64,000 nucleotides of DNA. Source: Bradyrhizobium arachidis (GTDB lineage Bacteria > Pseudomonadota > Alphaproteobacteria > Rhizobiales > Xanthobacteraceae). Where the stretch lies: assembly GCF_015291705.1 (NCBI RefSeq), contig NZ_CP030050.1:9046001-9110000 (forward strand). The letters are read 5' to 3'. The notes under the pieces were generated by a model. The model saw only the letters and a program-made list of their open reading frames with translations. It did no database searches and was not told where the DNA came from. Of this stretch, positions 24,977-34,108 are shown piece after piece. Both the position numbers and the translations under genes were made by a program. The first letter of the stretch is position 1. The number at the start of each line of letters is the position of its first letter.

Positions 24977-26126
24977 AGCCCGCCGCCATCATCGCCTTCA
25001 GCGCCGTCGCCGCCGAGGCGTAGCCGCCCCGCGCGCCGTCGATGAAGTGGACATGGTCGCTGCGCAGCGCCGACGGCGTGAAGCAGGTCATCATCGCCGC
25101 GTCCTGCTGGTAGAGGCCGTAGCGCACGATGCCGTCGCGCGCCGCCATCGCGAGGCGCTCGCTCAAGGCGCGCTCAAGCTGCGGCGTGCAGTCGAGGATC
25201 ATGCGCAGGCCATCATCGTATTTGCGGAAGTCCGAGTTCTCGACCACCTGGCGCTTGTAGACCTTGGGCACGAAGCCGCCGACCTTGAGGTCGAAACGCA
25301 TGATCAGATAGACGAACAGCGTATAGGCCAGCACGCTGGCCCTGCGCGCGAGCAGCGGACCGCCGCGCTTGGTGCGGGCTTCGAAGTCCAGCCCCTGCGG
25401 CGGCCATTTCAGCGGCGGGCCCTCCGGCGGCACGGGACGGCCGCCGTCCGGGCTGCGCTCGACCAGGTGGATGATGTCCTCGATCACCTTGCGGAAGGCC
25501 GCCGGATCGACGCCGCGGGCGGGCATCACCAGCACCGACAGGATCAGGCCGCGCGCAGCCGGCATCACCTCGAAGCGGCAAGACAGTCCTGAGAGATCGG
25601 GCTGCGCGCCCGCCGGTGCCTCCGCGACCGCGAACTCGCCGCGCTTCATCGCAGCGTCGGCCCAGGCGAGCCCGCCGCCCGAGAACATCGCATAGGACAA
25701 ATTCGCCGACGGACCGAAACGCGCGACGCGCACGTCGAGGCCCTGCGCGCGGATGGCGCTGACCGGCACCAGCGCGACGCGCATCTTCAGGTCGAGATCC
25801 TCCCGCACCCAGGTCGCGGTCGCGGCCAGTGCCTCGCGCGCAGCATCGAGATCCGAAGGCGCGACCGCAAAGCTCGCGCCGTCACCGCCGAACACGAAGG
25901 GAAATTCGCGACCCTCAAGCGCATTGGTCACCGCCGCGATCACGGCGGCGCCGGCCATGTTGACCGCCTTGTAGCGCTGCGCCGCGATCGCCTTGGTCGA
26001 ATCCACGATATCGGCAACGCCAATGCTCCAGTCATCCGGCAGCGGCGCATAGAGCGCGGGATCCATCAGGCTGGTAAAGCCGCGGAAGACGGGAATGCCG
26101 CCGTAGAAGGAGTCGCCTGATGTCAT
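24975..26126 (-). CDS. DUF3095-family protein (adenylate-cyclase-like fold)
   Basis: A 383-residue protein. The N-terminal part has DDWSIGVADIVDSTKAIAAQ and FPFVFGGDGASFAVAP, which resemble the metal-binding and Gly-rich strands of class III nucleotide cyclases (the D in ADIVDSTKA and the GGDGA turn). This suggests a cyclase-derived fold; catalytic ability is untested. The end LDCTPQLERALSERLAMAAR and GLYQQDAAMMTCFT is typical of DUF3095. The start at 26126 is chosen by family length; the frame is open to 26285. No operon partner is evident. Confidence 0.82.
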   Translation of the reverse strand: MTSGDSFYGGIPVFRGFTSLMDPALYAPLPDDWSIGVADIVDSTKAIAAQRYKAVNMAGAAVIAAVTNALEGREFPFVFGGDGASFAVAPSDLDAAREALAATATWVREDLDLKMRVALVPVSAIRAQGLDVRVARFGPSANLSYAMFSGGGLAWADAAMKRGEFAVAEAPAGAQPDLSGLSCRFEVMPAARGLILSVLVMPARGVDPAAFRKVIEDIIHLVERSPDGGRPVPPEGPPLKWPPQGLDFEARTKRGGPLLARRASVLAYTLFVYLIMRFDLKVGGFVPKVYKRQVVENSDFRKYDDGLRMILDCTPQLERALSERLAMAARDGIVRYGLYQQDAAMMTCFTPSALRSDHVHFIDGARGGYASAATALKAMMAAG

Positions 26127-26338
26127 CGGGTGATGCCGGATGGTTGGAAGCGTCCGAGAGAGATACGAGGCAGGAGCGATCCGGGTTCGCCGGGCGGCGC
26201 CGCTTTCGATCATTGGCCGAAACCGGCCCGGACAACAAGATCGCAGCGCGCCGCAATGCCGCAGCCGATCATTGATCGACGTCAAACAGCCGGCCCGGGC
26301 AACCTCTACGATGGCGGCATCTCCAGGGGCGAGGCGGG

Positions 26339-26725
26339 ATGATCGAGGTGTCCGACTTCAGCAACAGGCAGTCCAACCCGCCGATGCGGCGACGCACGGG
26401 GCTTGACCCGATCAGTGCGGTGAAAATGCCGGAAAGACTGACAGCAATTGTCGATGCCTGGGCTGAAGCCCATCATTTGTCGCGCTCGGCTGCGATCTGC
26501 AAGCTGGTCGAGCTCGGGCTGAAGATCGCGCCTGCTGCGCCGGCATCGGCGCACTCGGTCGCATCCGACGCCACGCGGATCGAGGAGATCGCGGTGCACG
26601 AGATCAAAGCGCTGCTCGATCCCGCACTGCCGGTCGACGAACGCGAGCGCCGCATCCGCCGCCTCACCGAGGGGCCGCCGGAATTCTCACACGAACGGAT
26701 TGACCTGCCGAAGCATCGAGCTTGA
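26339..26725 (+). CDS. Ribbon-helix-helix-like small protein, unknown function
   Basis: A 128-residue protein whose middle (about residues 28-62, VKMPERLTAIVDAWAEAHHL then SRSAAICKLVELGLK) has the strand-helix-helix pattern of ribbon-helix-helix DNA-binding proteins. A charged C-terminal helix-rich region follows. It could be an antitoxin or a small regulator, but no toxin gene is adjacent. The start follows a purine-rich GGGGCGAGGCGGG stretch. Confidence 0.62.
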   Translation: MIEVSDFSNRQSNPPMRRRTGLDPISAVKMPERLTAIVDAWAEAHHLSRSAAICKLVELGLKIAPAAPASAHSVASDATRIEEIAVHEIKALLDPALPVDERERRIRRLTEGPPEFSHERIDLPKHRA

Positions 26726-26738
26726 GCGCCCGCACGCG

Positions 26739-26948
26739 CTAATGCAGCTTCTCGTCCTCGCGCTTGCGCAAGGCCTCGAGCGAGGCATCGTGGCAGCCGA
26801 CAAGCCGCACGAATTGCTGCGGATACATTTCATGGCCGTGGCCGCCGGAGTTCTGATGCGTCATCGGCGGGCAATGGACCTCGTCTGGCTTCGCGCCAGA
26901 TTGCTCGGTCCGGTGCTGAGATGAAGCGGTCATGTCTTGCACGGTCAT
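26739..26948 (-). CDS. Small hydrophilic protein, unknown function
   Basis: A 69-residue hydrophilic protein rich in His, Gln, Met and Glu, with two Cys (VHCPPM and VGCHDAS). The ATG at 26948 is preceded by AGGGAGC, which supports real translation; the frame is open a further 60 bases upstream. I do not recognise a family. It is convergent with the ribbon-helix-helix gene, with 13 bases between the stops. Confidence 0.5.
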   Translation of the reverse strand: MTVQDMTASSQHRTEQSGAKPDEVHCPPMTHQNSGGHGHEMYPQQFVRLVGCHDASLEALRKREDEKLH

Positions 26949-27074
26949 GGACTGCTCCCTGTCGATTAGGGCAGATCGATTGACGTAACCCAATCGATTG
27001 CGGGGCATCTTACGACCAAATCCGGCTGAATGTCATTGCGCCGGATCAACGCAATTGTGGCAGACGGGTTCCGT

Positions 27075-27797
27075 TTACGCGGTATTGCCCGCGTCGATCG
27101 TGAACACGGTACCGGTCACGTTGCGGCCGCCCTCGCCGAGCAGATATTCCACCATGCGCGCGACGTCGTCCGTTTCCGGCAGGCGGCGCAATGCGCTGCG
27201 GCCGGCGATGCGCTTGCGGCCTTCGTCGGAGAGATTGTGCGTGAGCTCGGTGTCGATGAAGCCGGGCGCGATCGCATTGACGGTGATGCCGAGCTTGCCG
27301 ACCTCCCGCGCGAGCGAGCGGGTGAAGCCGGTTGCGGCAGCCTTGGTCGCGCCGTAGACGGAGAGGCCGTTATAGCCTGTCGTCGCGATGATCGAGGAGA
27401 TGTTGATGATGCGGCCGGCGCCATCGGCCATCATCTGCCGCGCGACATATTTGGTGAGGATGATCGGCGACAGCACATTGAGCTGCACCAGCGCCTCGAT
27501 CTCCGAATTGTGCATGGTCGCGAGCAGGCCTTCGGTGCCGAGGCCGGCATTGTTGACGAGACCGTAGGTGGGGCCAAACTCGTCGCGCACGAGCTTTGCG
27601 AAAGCAGGGATCGCGTCGATCACGGCAAGATCGCAGGCGCGAAAATGCAGGCGGCCCTCGGACTCTGCGATCGCCGCCTTGAGCTCGTCGCTCTCGCGCC
27701 GCGCCGCCGCGATCACGTTGTAACCTGAAGCAACGAGGCGCTTGCCGATCGCAAGGCCAATGCCGCGGCTGCCGCCGGTGACGAGAACATTATGCAT
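27075..27797 (-). CDS. SDR-family oxidoreductase (FabG-like)
   Basis: A 240-residue short-chain dehydrogenase/reductase. The cofactor motif is TGGSRGIG (residues 7-14), the NNAG motif is LVNNAGLG, and the catalytic Ser-Tyr-Lys lies in INISSIIATTGYNGLSVYGATKA. It matches 3-oxoacyl-ACP reductase-like SDRs. Its ATG lies eight bases inside the end of the AMP-ligase gene, which itself overlaps the acyl carrier protein gene. The three therefore form one coupled unit, and reduction of an ACP-bound ketone is the obvious guess. The substrate is unknown. Confidence 0.9.
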   Translation of the reverse strand: MHNVLVTGGSRGIGLAIGKRLVASGYNVIAAARRESDELKAAIAESEGRLHFRACDLAVIDAIPAFAKLVRDEFGPTYGLVNNAGLGTEGLLATMHNSEIEALVQLNVLSPIILTKYVARQMMADGAGRIINISSIIATTGYNGLSVYGATKAAATGFTRSLAREVGKLGITVNAIAPGFIDTELTHNLSDEGRKRIAGRSALRRLPETDDVARMVEYLLGEGGRNVTGTVFTIDAGNTA

Positions 27798-29172
27798 CGG
27801 TGCGCGCCAGTTTGCCGGCCGGAGTGACATCGAGCGCCTCGACGAAGCGGATCACCGCCGGCACCTTGTGGGACGCCAGCTGGGCGCGGCACTGCTCCAG
27901 GATCTGGTCGCGGATCTCCTTGATCCGCGCCTGGTCGGTGCCCTCCGTGAGGATCACGTCGGCGACGACGATGCCGCCGGTGATCGGGCTGCGCCGCGAT
28001 TTGGCGCGCGACATCCGCACATCAGGGTGGCGGTTGATCACCGCCTCGATTTCCTCGGGGTGGACCTTCAGCCCGCCGATATTGATGATGCCGCCGCGGC
28101 GGCCGACGAAATAATAGCGGTCGCCCCGCAGCTCGACGATGTCGCCGCTGTCGACAAAGCCGTCAGCGTCGGTGAGCGCGGTGGCGTTGCGGCCGACATA
28201 AGCATGCGCCGTGCGTGTCGAGCGGATGCGCAGCGAGCCATCGACCACCTTCATCTCGACGCCATTGCGGTTGCCGAGATAGTCGGCCGGGAAACCTTCG
28301 AGCCCGTCATTGACGGCGAAGCCGACGCCGGCCTCGGTCGAGGCATAGGCATGGCCGACGGAAGAATTCGGGAATGCGGCCTTGAGCCCGTCGAGCACCG
28401 CCTGGTCGGCGATCTCGCCGGAGAGGCGGACATAGCGCGGGGCGAACTGCGCGGCCGCGCCGCTCATCAAGAGCTTGCGCCAATGCGAGGGCGTACCGGA
28501 GATGTGGGAGACGCCGCGCCCGTTCAGCCGCGCGACGTGATCGCCGAGCGCCTCATGCGGATCGGACAGCACCATGGAGCCGCCGGAGAGAATGGCGCGG
28601 AGAAAGATCTGCAGGCCGCCATAGCGGCGGATGTCGTAGAACGTCGCCCATACCGGCGCGGGGCCTTTTGCCGGACCTTCGGCGACGATGGCGCCGGTCA
28701 ACGCCTCCAGCGTATGGCCGGCGATTTTCGGCACGCCCGAGGTGCCCGACGTCAGCATCAGCCATTCGGTGGCGCGCTCGGTCTTGGCAGGCGTGGTGGC
28801 TTGAAGCGGCAGTTGCGCGGTGACGACCAGCGACACGCCGGCATCAGTCCAGCGATCGGGCTCGTCGGTGACAACGGCATCGATCCCGGCATCGGCGATC
28901 AGCGCGTCGAGATGCGCCGGGTTGAGATCGGGCGGGCACAGCAGCATGCGACGGGCGATGCCGTCGAGCTCGATCATGGCGATGCCCGACCGAAGCTGGT
29001 CGGACAATTTCAGCAGGACGGCACGGCCAGACAGCTCATGCAGGCGGCCGCCGAGGACCGTCTGCGACAGGATATCCGTCAGCGACACCACATGGTGGGC
29101 ATCCGACAGCGTACGGCCGGTCAGCTCCGCGCCGAGATGGTCGCGAAGCGCAAAAATCTCACGCGGGGACAT
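27790..29172 (-). CDS. Class I adenylate-forming ligase paired with an acyl carrier protein
   Basis: A 460-residue AMP-binding enzyme. The P-loop is LMLTSGTSGVPK (about residues 137-148), the Tyr/Glu block is GHAYASTEAGVGF, the adenosine-binding Asp is in DSGDIVELRGDRYYFVGR, and the catalytic Lys near the end is in TPAGKLARTD. It is short for the family (usually 500 or more residues) because the N-terminal subdomain is reduced. It overlaps the upstream acyl carrier protein by 14 bases, so it probably loads an acyl or aryl acid onto that protein. The substrate is unknown. Confidence 0.85.
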   Translation of the reverse strand: MSPREIFALRDHLGAELTGRTLSDAHHVVSLTDILSQTVLGGRLHELSGRAVLLKLSDQLRSGIAMIELDGIARRMLLCPPDLNPAHLDALIADAGIDAVVTDEPDRWTDAGVSLVVTAQLPLQATTPAKTERATEWLMLTSGTSGVPKIAGHTLEALTGAIVAEGPAKGPAPVWATFYDIRRYGGLQIFLRAILSGGSMVLSDPHEALGDHVARLNGRGVSHISGTPSHWRKLLMSGAAAQFAPRYVRLSGEIADQAVLDGLKAAFPNSSVGHAYASTEAGVGFAVNDGLEGFPADYLGNRNGVEMKVVDGSLRIRSTRTAHAYVGRNATALTDADGFVDSGDIVELRGDRYYFVGRRGGIINIGGLKVHPEEIEAVINRHPDVRMSRAKSRRSPITGGIVVADVILTEGTDQARIKEIRDQILEQCRAQLASHKVPAVIRFVEALDVTPAGKLARTDA

Positions 29173-29404
29173 TTTCGTAGGCCCGCACGAAATCGCCCAC
29201 GGTGGCGGGGAACGCTGCGTCCTCGGAAATGGTGAAGGGGTCGACGCCGGTCTCGTCTTCGAGGCGCGCCACCAGAATGGCGAAGGCGAGCGAGTCGAAG
29301 CCCGTCTCGTGCAGGGACAGATCGTCCGAGAGGGCGGGAAGCGTCACGTGCTGCTCTTTGGCGATCTGCTGGATCGCCTCGATGACCTTGGACCGTACCG
29401 ACAT
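29159..29404 (-). CDS. Acyl carrier protein (phosphopantetheine-binding)
   Basis: An 81-residue acyl carrier protein. The 4'-phosphopantetheine Ser is in HETGFDSLAFAILVARLEDE, a DSL-type motif (about residue 38). It is acidic and helical as expected. It is not the housekeeping AcpP, which has a different DSLDTVELVM motif, so it is a dedicated carrier. The start at 29404 is chosen for normal length; the frame is open to 29467. It heads a unit with an AMP ligase and an SDR. Confidence 0.9.
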   Translation of the reverse strand: MSVRSKVIEAIQQIAKEQHVTLPALSDDLSLHETGFDSLAFAILVARLEDETGVDPFTISEDAAFPATVGDFVRAYENVPA

Positions 29405-29549
29405 GGCTGGCTCGCTCTTGTTATCGATATTTCGTGTTGCGGCGGCTCTTGATGACCGCCTCCCCATGGCCGTCTGTTTACCCGACAGAAGTAAATGGCT
29501 TCTTGGACAATTCAGATAAAATTGGACCTATCTGGCGATTTCCGCGACG

Positions 29550-31364
29550 CTACAGCCTGATCGTGCCGTCGATGATCTTGGTAAACGTCGCTGAATCAAG
29601 CGCGGCATAGGCGCCGGATTTCGGGTCGAGCATGAACAGCGGATCGGAGATCGCAGCCGGATCAAATCCCTCCCGCGCCAGCTCGCCCTTCTTCTGCTTG
29701 AACGTCTCGGTCGCATCGAGCTCGCGCGAGATGCGGACGAAGACCGGGCGGGCGTAAGGCGGCAGGCGCTCGGCGAGATGAGCCGGCAGCGCGGCGATGT
29801 CAAAGCCCTCGTTCACCACGATGGCGCTCATGCCGGCGCGGCCGTCGGTGTCCAGAATGCTGACGCCGTAGGTGGTGGCATCGATCACGCCAGTGAAATC
29901 GCGCACGGCGTCATTGACCTCGGAGGTCGCGACATTCTCGCCCTTCCAGCGGAAGGTATCGCCGATGCGATCGACAAAATGGAAAAAACCCTTGTCGTCG
30001 AGCCGCATCAGATCGCCGGTCCGGAACCAGGCATCGCCCTTGGCGAACACGTCGCGGAGAATCTTCTTCTCGGTTTCGCCGGCGTCGGTATAGCCCTCGA
30101 AGCGGCCCCCGCCTTCGTCGGCCGTGCCGATGCGGCCGATCGCTTCGCCGGCTTCGCCGCGGGCGCAGGCGATGCAACAGCCATCTTCATTGCGCAGCGG
30201 CGCGCCGCTATCAGGGTCGAGCTTGACGAGGCTCGCCGGAAACCGGTGCGCAAGCAGCGGCGGGATGCGGCCGATCGCGCCTGGCTGGCCCTCGACGTTG
30301 AACAGCGAGAAATTGCCTTCGGTCGCGGCGTAGAATTCGAGGATGCGGGGAATGGCGAAGCGCGCCTGGAAATCTTCCCAGATGTCGCCGCGCAAACCAT
30401 TACCGCAAACGAGCCGCAGCCGGTGGCGGTTCTCGTATTCCGACGGCGGGGCTTTGAGCAGATAGCGGCAGAGCTCGCCAATATACTGGAACAGCGTGCA
30501 GTCGTGCCGGACGATGTCGGGCCAGAAATTCGAGGCGGAGAATTTGTCCGCGATCACCACCGAGCCGCCGGCGGCGAGCATGCTGCATGGCGCGACGATG
30601 CCGCCGACCGAGTGGAACAGCGGCAGGCAGTCATAGAGCCGGTCCTGCGGCGTGGCGCCGGTAAGACCCGCGAACCAGAAACCCCAGTTGAGGATGCGGC
30701 GATGGCTGATGCTGGCGGCCTTCGGCAGGCCTGTCGTGCCGGAAGTGTAGATCAGCAGCGCGCGGTCATCGATGGTGACGTCGCCACGCTCGTCCGGCGC
30801 CAGCGGAGCATCGTCGAGCGCCGCAAGCGCAACGTCGATGGCGCGCTCGCTGCGGACATCGCCGTGGGTCCAGACTTTTGCATCTGTCTTCAGATGCGGC
30901 TTCGCGCTCTCCAGCGTCTCCGCGAGCTCATGCGCGACGATGATATGCGAGGGCCTTGCGACGCCGATGCAATGCGCGAGCGACGGTCCGACCAGCTTGG
31001 TATTGATCAGCGCCACCACGCCGCCGACCCGGCTGATACCGAGCCAGGCCGCGAGATAGTCGATGCCGTTCGGCATGATCAGGGCGACCGTATCGCCCTT
31101 GGCGACGCCGACCGAGCGCGCCCAGCGCGCATAGCGGTTGGTCCGCCTCGACAGGCCTTCGTAGTCGAGCGTCGTCTCGTCTGCGACCAGCGCGATGCGA
31201 TCAGGCTGACACTGCGCCCGATCGTCGACGACGTCGGCGAACAGGCGGCCCGGCAGTGTCTCGATCCGTGCCGTGAGCTCGATGGCTTTCAGCCAGATCT
31301 TTGACGCCGAAGGTGCACGCGCGGCCTTTGATTGCTCGATGACGCCGGTAGTCATGCCGTTCAT
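29550..31364 (-). CDS. Long-chain acyl-CoA synthetase (FATP/very-long-chain type)
   Basis: A 604-residue AMP-forming ligase. The P-loop is LLIYTSGTTGLPKAASISHR, the second block is ILEFYAATEGNFSLFNVEGQ (the YAATEGN form is typical of FATP/very-long-chain synthetases), and the adenosine block is WFRTGDLMRLDDKGFFHFVD. The final catalytic Lys region reads TFKQKKGELAREGFDP. It activates long-chain fatty acids to CoA esters. It lies 145 bp upstream of the acyl carrier protein gene on the same strand and may supply that unit. There are two possible starts nine bases apart (31364 and 31355). Confidence 0.92.
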   Translation of the reverse strand: MNGMTTGVIEQSKAARAPSASKIWLKAIELTARIETLPGRLFADVVDDRAQCQPDRIALVADETTLDYEGLSRRTNRYARWARSVGVAKGDTVALIMPNGIDYLAAWLGISRVGGVVALINTKLVGPSLAHCIGVARPSHIIVAHELAETLESAKPHLKTDAKVWTHGDVRSERAIDVALAALDDAPLAPDERGDVTIDDRALLIYTSGTTGLPKAASISHRRILNWGFWFAGLTGATPQDRLYDCLPLFHSVGGIVAPCSMLAAGGSVVIADKFSASNFWPDIVRHDCTLFQYIGELCRYLLKAPPSEYENRHRLRLVCGNGLRGDIWEDFQARFAIPRILEFYAATEGNFSLFNVEGQPGAIGRIPPLLAHRFPASLVKLDPDSGAPLRNEDGCCIACARGEAGEAIGRIGTADEGGGRFEGYTDAGETEKKILRDVFAKGDAWFRTGDLMRLDDKGFFHFVDRIGDTFRWKGENVATSEVNDAVRDFTGVIDATTYGVSILDTDGRAGMSAIVVNEGFDIAALPAHLAERLPPYARPVFVRISRELDATETFKQKKGELAREGFDPAAISDPLFMLDPKSGAYAALDSATFTKIIDGTIRL

Positions 31365-31594
31365 TCTTTCGGAACGTGTCTGCAGGTAGCGGCAGCTTAG
31401 CCCGCGCGTCCTGCCCAGGTGTTAAGAGACAAGGTAAAAGCCGGTTAGTGCGCGATTAACTCCAGTCATCCTTTACCAAGCCGACGGGATCGGCGTGCGG
31501 CGTGGCGCAATTCTTGCGATAGCAAATCCAGTCATTTCGGGCGCGCTGCGCGCGTCCCCTCTCCCTGGTTGCAGGACGAGCCGAACTGGACACG

Positions 31595-32578
31595 ATGATG
31601 ATCACCAGACGACATTTCCTTCGGGCCGCTGCCTGCACCGTCGCCACGCTCGCAGCACCGCGCGCCTTTGCGATCGGCAACCCCTCCTATCCCTCGCGCA
31701 GCGTGAAATGGGTCGTGCCTTATGCGCCGGGCGGCGCGACCGACGTGCTGTCGCGGCTGCTGTGCCAGCGGCTGTCCGACCGGCTCGGCCAGACTTTCGT
31801 GGTCGAGAACAAGCCCGGCGCCGGCAGCAATATCGGGACGCAGACGGTGATCACGTCCGCGCCCGACGGTTACACGCTGCTGCTGACCTCGACTGCGAAC
31901 GCGATCAACGCTTCGTTCGATCCCTCGCTGCCCTATGATTTCGCCAGGGCTATCGCGCCGGTCGCCGGGCTCGCGCGCATTCCGCTGGTGCTGGTCGTTA
32001 ACAACGACCTGCCGGTGAAGAATATTGCCGACTTCATCGCCTATGCCAAAGCCAACCCGGGCAAGATGTCGATCGCCTCGTCCGGCATCGGCACCTCGCT
32101 GCATCTGTCCGGCGAGCTGTTCAAGTCTCTCGCCGGCGTGCAGTTCACCCATGTGCCCTATCGCGGCTCAGCGCCGGGCCTCACCGACGTGATGAGCGGC
32201 CAGATCCAGGGCATGTTCGACAACGTCACCTCGTCGTTCGAGCTGATGCGCGCCGGCAAGCTGCGCGCGCTCGGCGTCACCACGCGCGAGCGCTCGGAGA
32301 TCCTGCCCGACGTGCCGTCGATCGCGGACACCCTACCCGGCTACGAGACGAGCTCGTTCTACGGCGTCGGCGCGCCGCACGACACGCCGCGCGAGATCGT
32401 CGATCTGCTCAATCGCGAGATCGACACCGCGCTGTCCGATGCCGAGATCAAGGCCCGCATCGCCGAGCTCGGCGCGATCCCGCTGCACGGCAACGCCGGC
32501 GAGTTCGGCAGCATGCTGAATGCGGAGACCGAGCGCTGGCGCAAGGTTGTGGAATTGTCGGGGATCAAGAAGGAGTAG
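31595..32578 (+). CDS. Bug-family (tripartite tricarboxylate transporter) substrate-binding protein
   Basis: A 327-residue periplasmic binding protein. A twin-arginine-like signal (MMITRRHFLRAAACTVATLA) is followed by the Bug-family N-terminus VKWVVPYAPGGATDVLSRLL and the signature blocks VVENKPGAGSNIGTQTV and THVPYRGSAPGLTDVMSGQI. Bug proteins bind carboxylates for TTT transporters. No TctAB membrane genes are adjacent, as is usual for the many orphan Bug proteins. It is divergent from the acyl-CoA synthetase across 230 bp. Confidence 0.93.
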   Translation: MMITRRHFLRAAACTVATLAAPRAFAIGNPSYPSRSVKWVVPYAPGGATDVLSRLLCQRLSDRLGQTFVVENKPGAGSNIGTQTVITSAPDGYTLLLTSTANAINASFDPSLPYDFARAIAPVAGLARIPLVLVVNNDLPVKNIADFIAYAKANPGKMSIASSGIGTSLHLSGELFKSLAGVQFTHVPYRGSAPGLTDVMSGQIQGMFDNVTSSFELMRAGKLRALGVTTRERSEILPDVPSIADTLPGYETSSFYGVGAPHDTPREIVDLLNREIDTALSDAEIKARIAELGAIPLHGNAGEFGSMLNAETERWRKVVELSGIKKE

Positions 32579-32670
32579 CGGTGCGGAACGCGGATTGCGT
32601 CAAAGCCATCCACACCCACCATTCCTAGCGGCTTGCCGAAATGTCCCGGGCGCGGGCATGTTGCCGCGTC

Positions 32671-33084
32671 ATGACGACCAAATCCCGCGAGCGAATCTAT
32701 GGTGCGTCCGTCCGGGCGGCGGCAGAACGCGCGGCCGACGTGCGTAAAGAGGCCGATCGTCTCGCCTGCGAAGCCTGGAACCAGCGGATGCTGGGGTTTC
32801 AGGGCCCCGCACAGCCCTCACCGACGCTCGGGGACGCACTCAACGCGGGCTACTGCTATCTCGAGGTCAAGTGCCTGGGCTGCGAGACGCATCAGACGGT
32901 GGCGCTCGACATCGTCAGGCGGAGGAAGTCGACGCCGATCCACGAGCTTGAGCGGGCCATGTGCTGCCGCCAGTGCTCGGAGCTTGCGGGCCGGCCCTAC
33001 AAGCGCAGCCATCTGGTTGCGCTCCGCACGACAAAGATCTCCGCAAAAGATCCGCGCTCGAACTGGTGGCCCGGCGAGCGGTGA
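32671..33084 (+). CDS. Small Cys-rich (zinc-ribbon-like) protein, unknown function
   Basis: A 137-residue hydrophilic protein. Two Cys pairs, CLGC (about residue 68) and CCRQC (about residue 102), are spaced as in a zinc ribbon, with basic residues around RRRKSTPIHELERAMCCRQC. The pattern is familiar from rhizobial conserved hypothetical proteins, but no function is known. The start at 32671 is preferred; an in-frame ATG at 32641 would add ten residues rich in Arg and Cys. Confidence 0.65.
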   Translation: MTTKSRERIYGASVRAAAERAADVRKEADRLACEAWNQRMLGFQGPAQPSPTLGDALNAGYCYLEVKCLGCETHQTVALDIVRRRKSTPIHELERAMCCRQCSELAGRPYKRSHLVALRTTKISAKDPRSNWWPGER

Positions 33085-33094
33085 TCGCGCGGAG

Positions 33095-33364
33095 CTAGCC
33101 GCCTCGCCTGTAGCGCGCGCGGGGCAGCGGCGCGTTGACCGGATAATACGGATTGAGATCGCAGCTCGCGGGGCGGCCTGAGGCTGTGGCACGGCACTGC
33201 GGCACGGAGATGAAGGAGCAATCGTACCATTCCCCACCGCCGCCATTCGCGCCGGAATAGACGTGCATGCAGACTGGAAAGCGGGGATCGAACGTCTGCG
33301 CCCGCGCCGGCGCAGCCGCGATCAATGCACCGGCGATCACCATCAGACCGAATGAGCTGCGCAT
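33095..33364 (-). CDS. DUF3551-family small secreted protein (copy B)
   Basis: An 89-residue protein with a signal peptide (residues 1-23, ending APARAQ). The mature part has FDPRFPVCMHVYSGANGGGG, then YDCSFISVPQCRATASGRPA and SCDLNPYY. The conserved Cys suggest disulphide bonding in the periplasm. It is clearly a tandem duplicate of the next gene (33399-33680), with which it shares QCRATASGR and SCDLNPYY. The function of DUF3551 is unknown. The start at 33364 has GGAGAG nine bases upstream. Confidence 0.85.
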   Translation of the reverse strand: MRSSFGLMVIAGALIAAAPARAQTFDPRFPVCMHVYSGANGGGGEWYDCSFISVPQCRATASGRPASCDLNPYYPVNAPLPRARYRRGG

Positions 33365-33398
33365 GACAGGCATCTCTCCAAGCTGCAATCGCGGATCG

Positions 33399-33680
33399 CT
33401 AGTGCTGCTTCCTGTGGCGCTTGCGCGGAGGCGGCGGCGGTTCGTCGAAGGCGTAATAGGGATTGAGGTCGCAGCTTGCCGAGCGGCCGGACGCCGTCGC
33501 GCGGCACTGCGGCAGCGAGGTGAAGGAGCAGTCAAAATAGTCGCCGCCACCGCCACCGAAGCCGCCCGGCGTGTAGACGTGCATGCACACCGGGTAGCGC
33601 GGATCATAGGTCTGGGCGCGGGCGTCCGCCGCGGCAAACAGCGAAGCAATCGCGGTCAGGGTCAAAATTGGCAGGCGCAT
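33399..33680 (-). CDS. DUF3551-family small secreted protein (copy A)
   Basis: A 93-residue protein with a signal peptide (MRLPILTLTAIASLFAAADA) and the mature core YDPRYPVCMHVYTPGGFGGG, then FDCSFTSLPQCRATASGRSA. The tail is basic and Pro-rich (PPPPPRKRHRKQH), unlike its neighbour. Four Cys are conserved with the downstream copy. The ATG at 33680 is preceded by GAGGAAA. The two genes are 34 bp apart and probably co-transcribed. Confidence 0.85.
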   Translation of the reverse strand: MRLPILTLTAIASLFAAADARAQTYDPRYPVCMHVYTPGGFGGGGGDYFDCSFTSLPQCRATASGRSASCDLNPYYAFDEPPPPPRKRHRKQH

Positions 33681-34108
33681 CGGGCATTTCCTCGAATCGG
33701 CAACAACGGCACGCGGTATGTCATTTCGATATGGCACAATGGCGCGGAAGAAGCGATTGTTCCTGTTCATACCTCTCCCGCTTGTGACGCGCGGCGAAAC
33801 GCATGAGACTTGGCGCCGCAACAGCATGAAAGCGGGAAGACGCGACGTTTTCGGCCTGCACGGAGCGCATAACTCGCTGCAACTCTCCTCCGACAAAGGT
33901 CGCAAACATCCGGTGCAGGAATCCGTTCGCACACCGGCACGAACGGACTAGTCTTTCGAGCACAACGCCGGCCCCGGACCGACGACGTTCCAGGGCAATC
34001 AAGAAACAAACGGGCTGAAGGAAACGCACATTCGCGCTCGGGCTCTTTCGGGCGCGGCTCCGCCATGCGCGGGGGAGAAGATGCGCTGGCCCTCTGTGGT
34101 CCCAGGGC
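33681..34108. other. 428-bp gap before the RND pump without a supported gene
   Basis: Open frames here are short, lack family features and have no credible ribosome site. RND pump genes are usually preceded by a membrane-fusion-protein gene, and no remnant of one is visible. GGGGGAGAAG (34071-34080) just before an out-of-frame ATG is the only ribosome-site-like sequence near the pump start. Confidence 0.5.

Noticed and set aside
33718..33951. A small plus-strand gene upstream of the RND pump (77 codons)
   Set aside because: No ribosome site, no family features, and Lys/Arg/Thr-biased composition; it probably is not translated.
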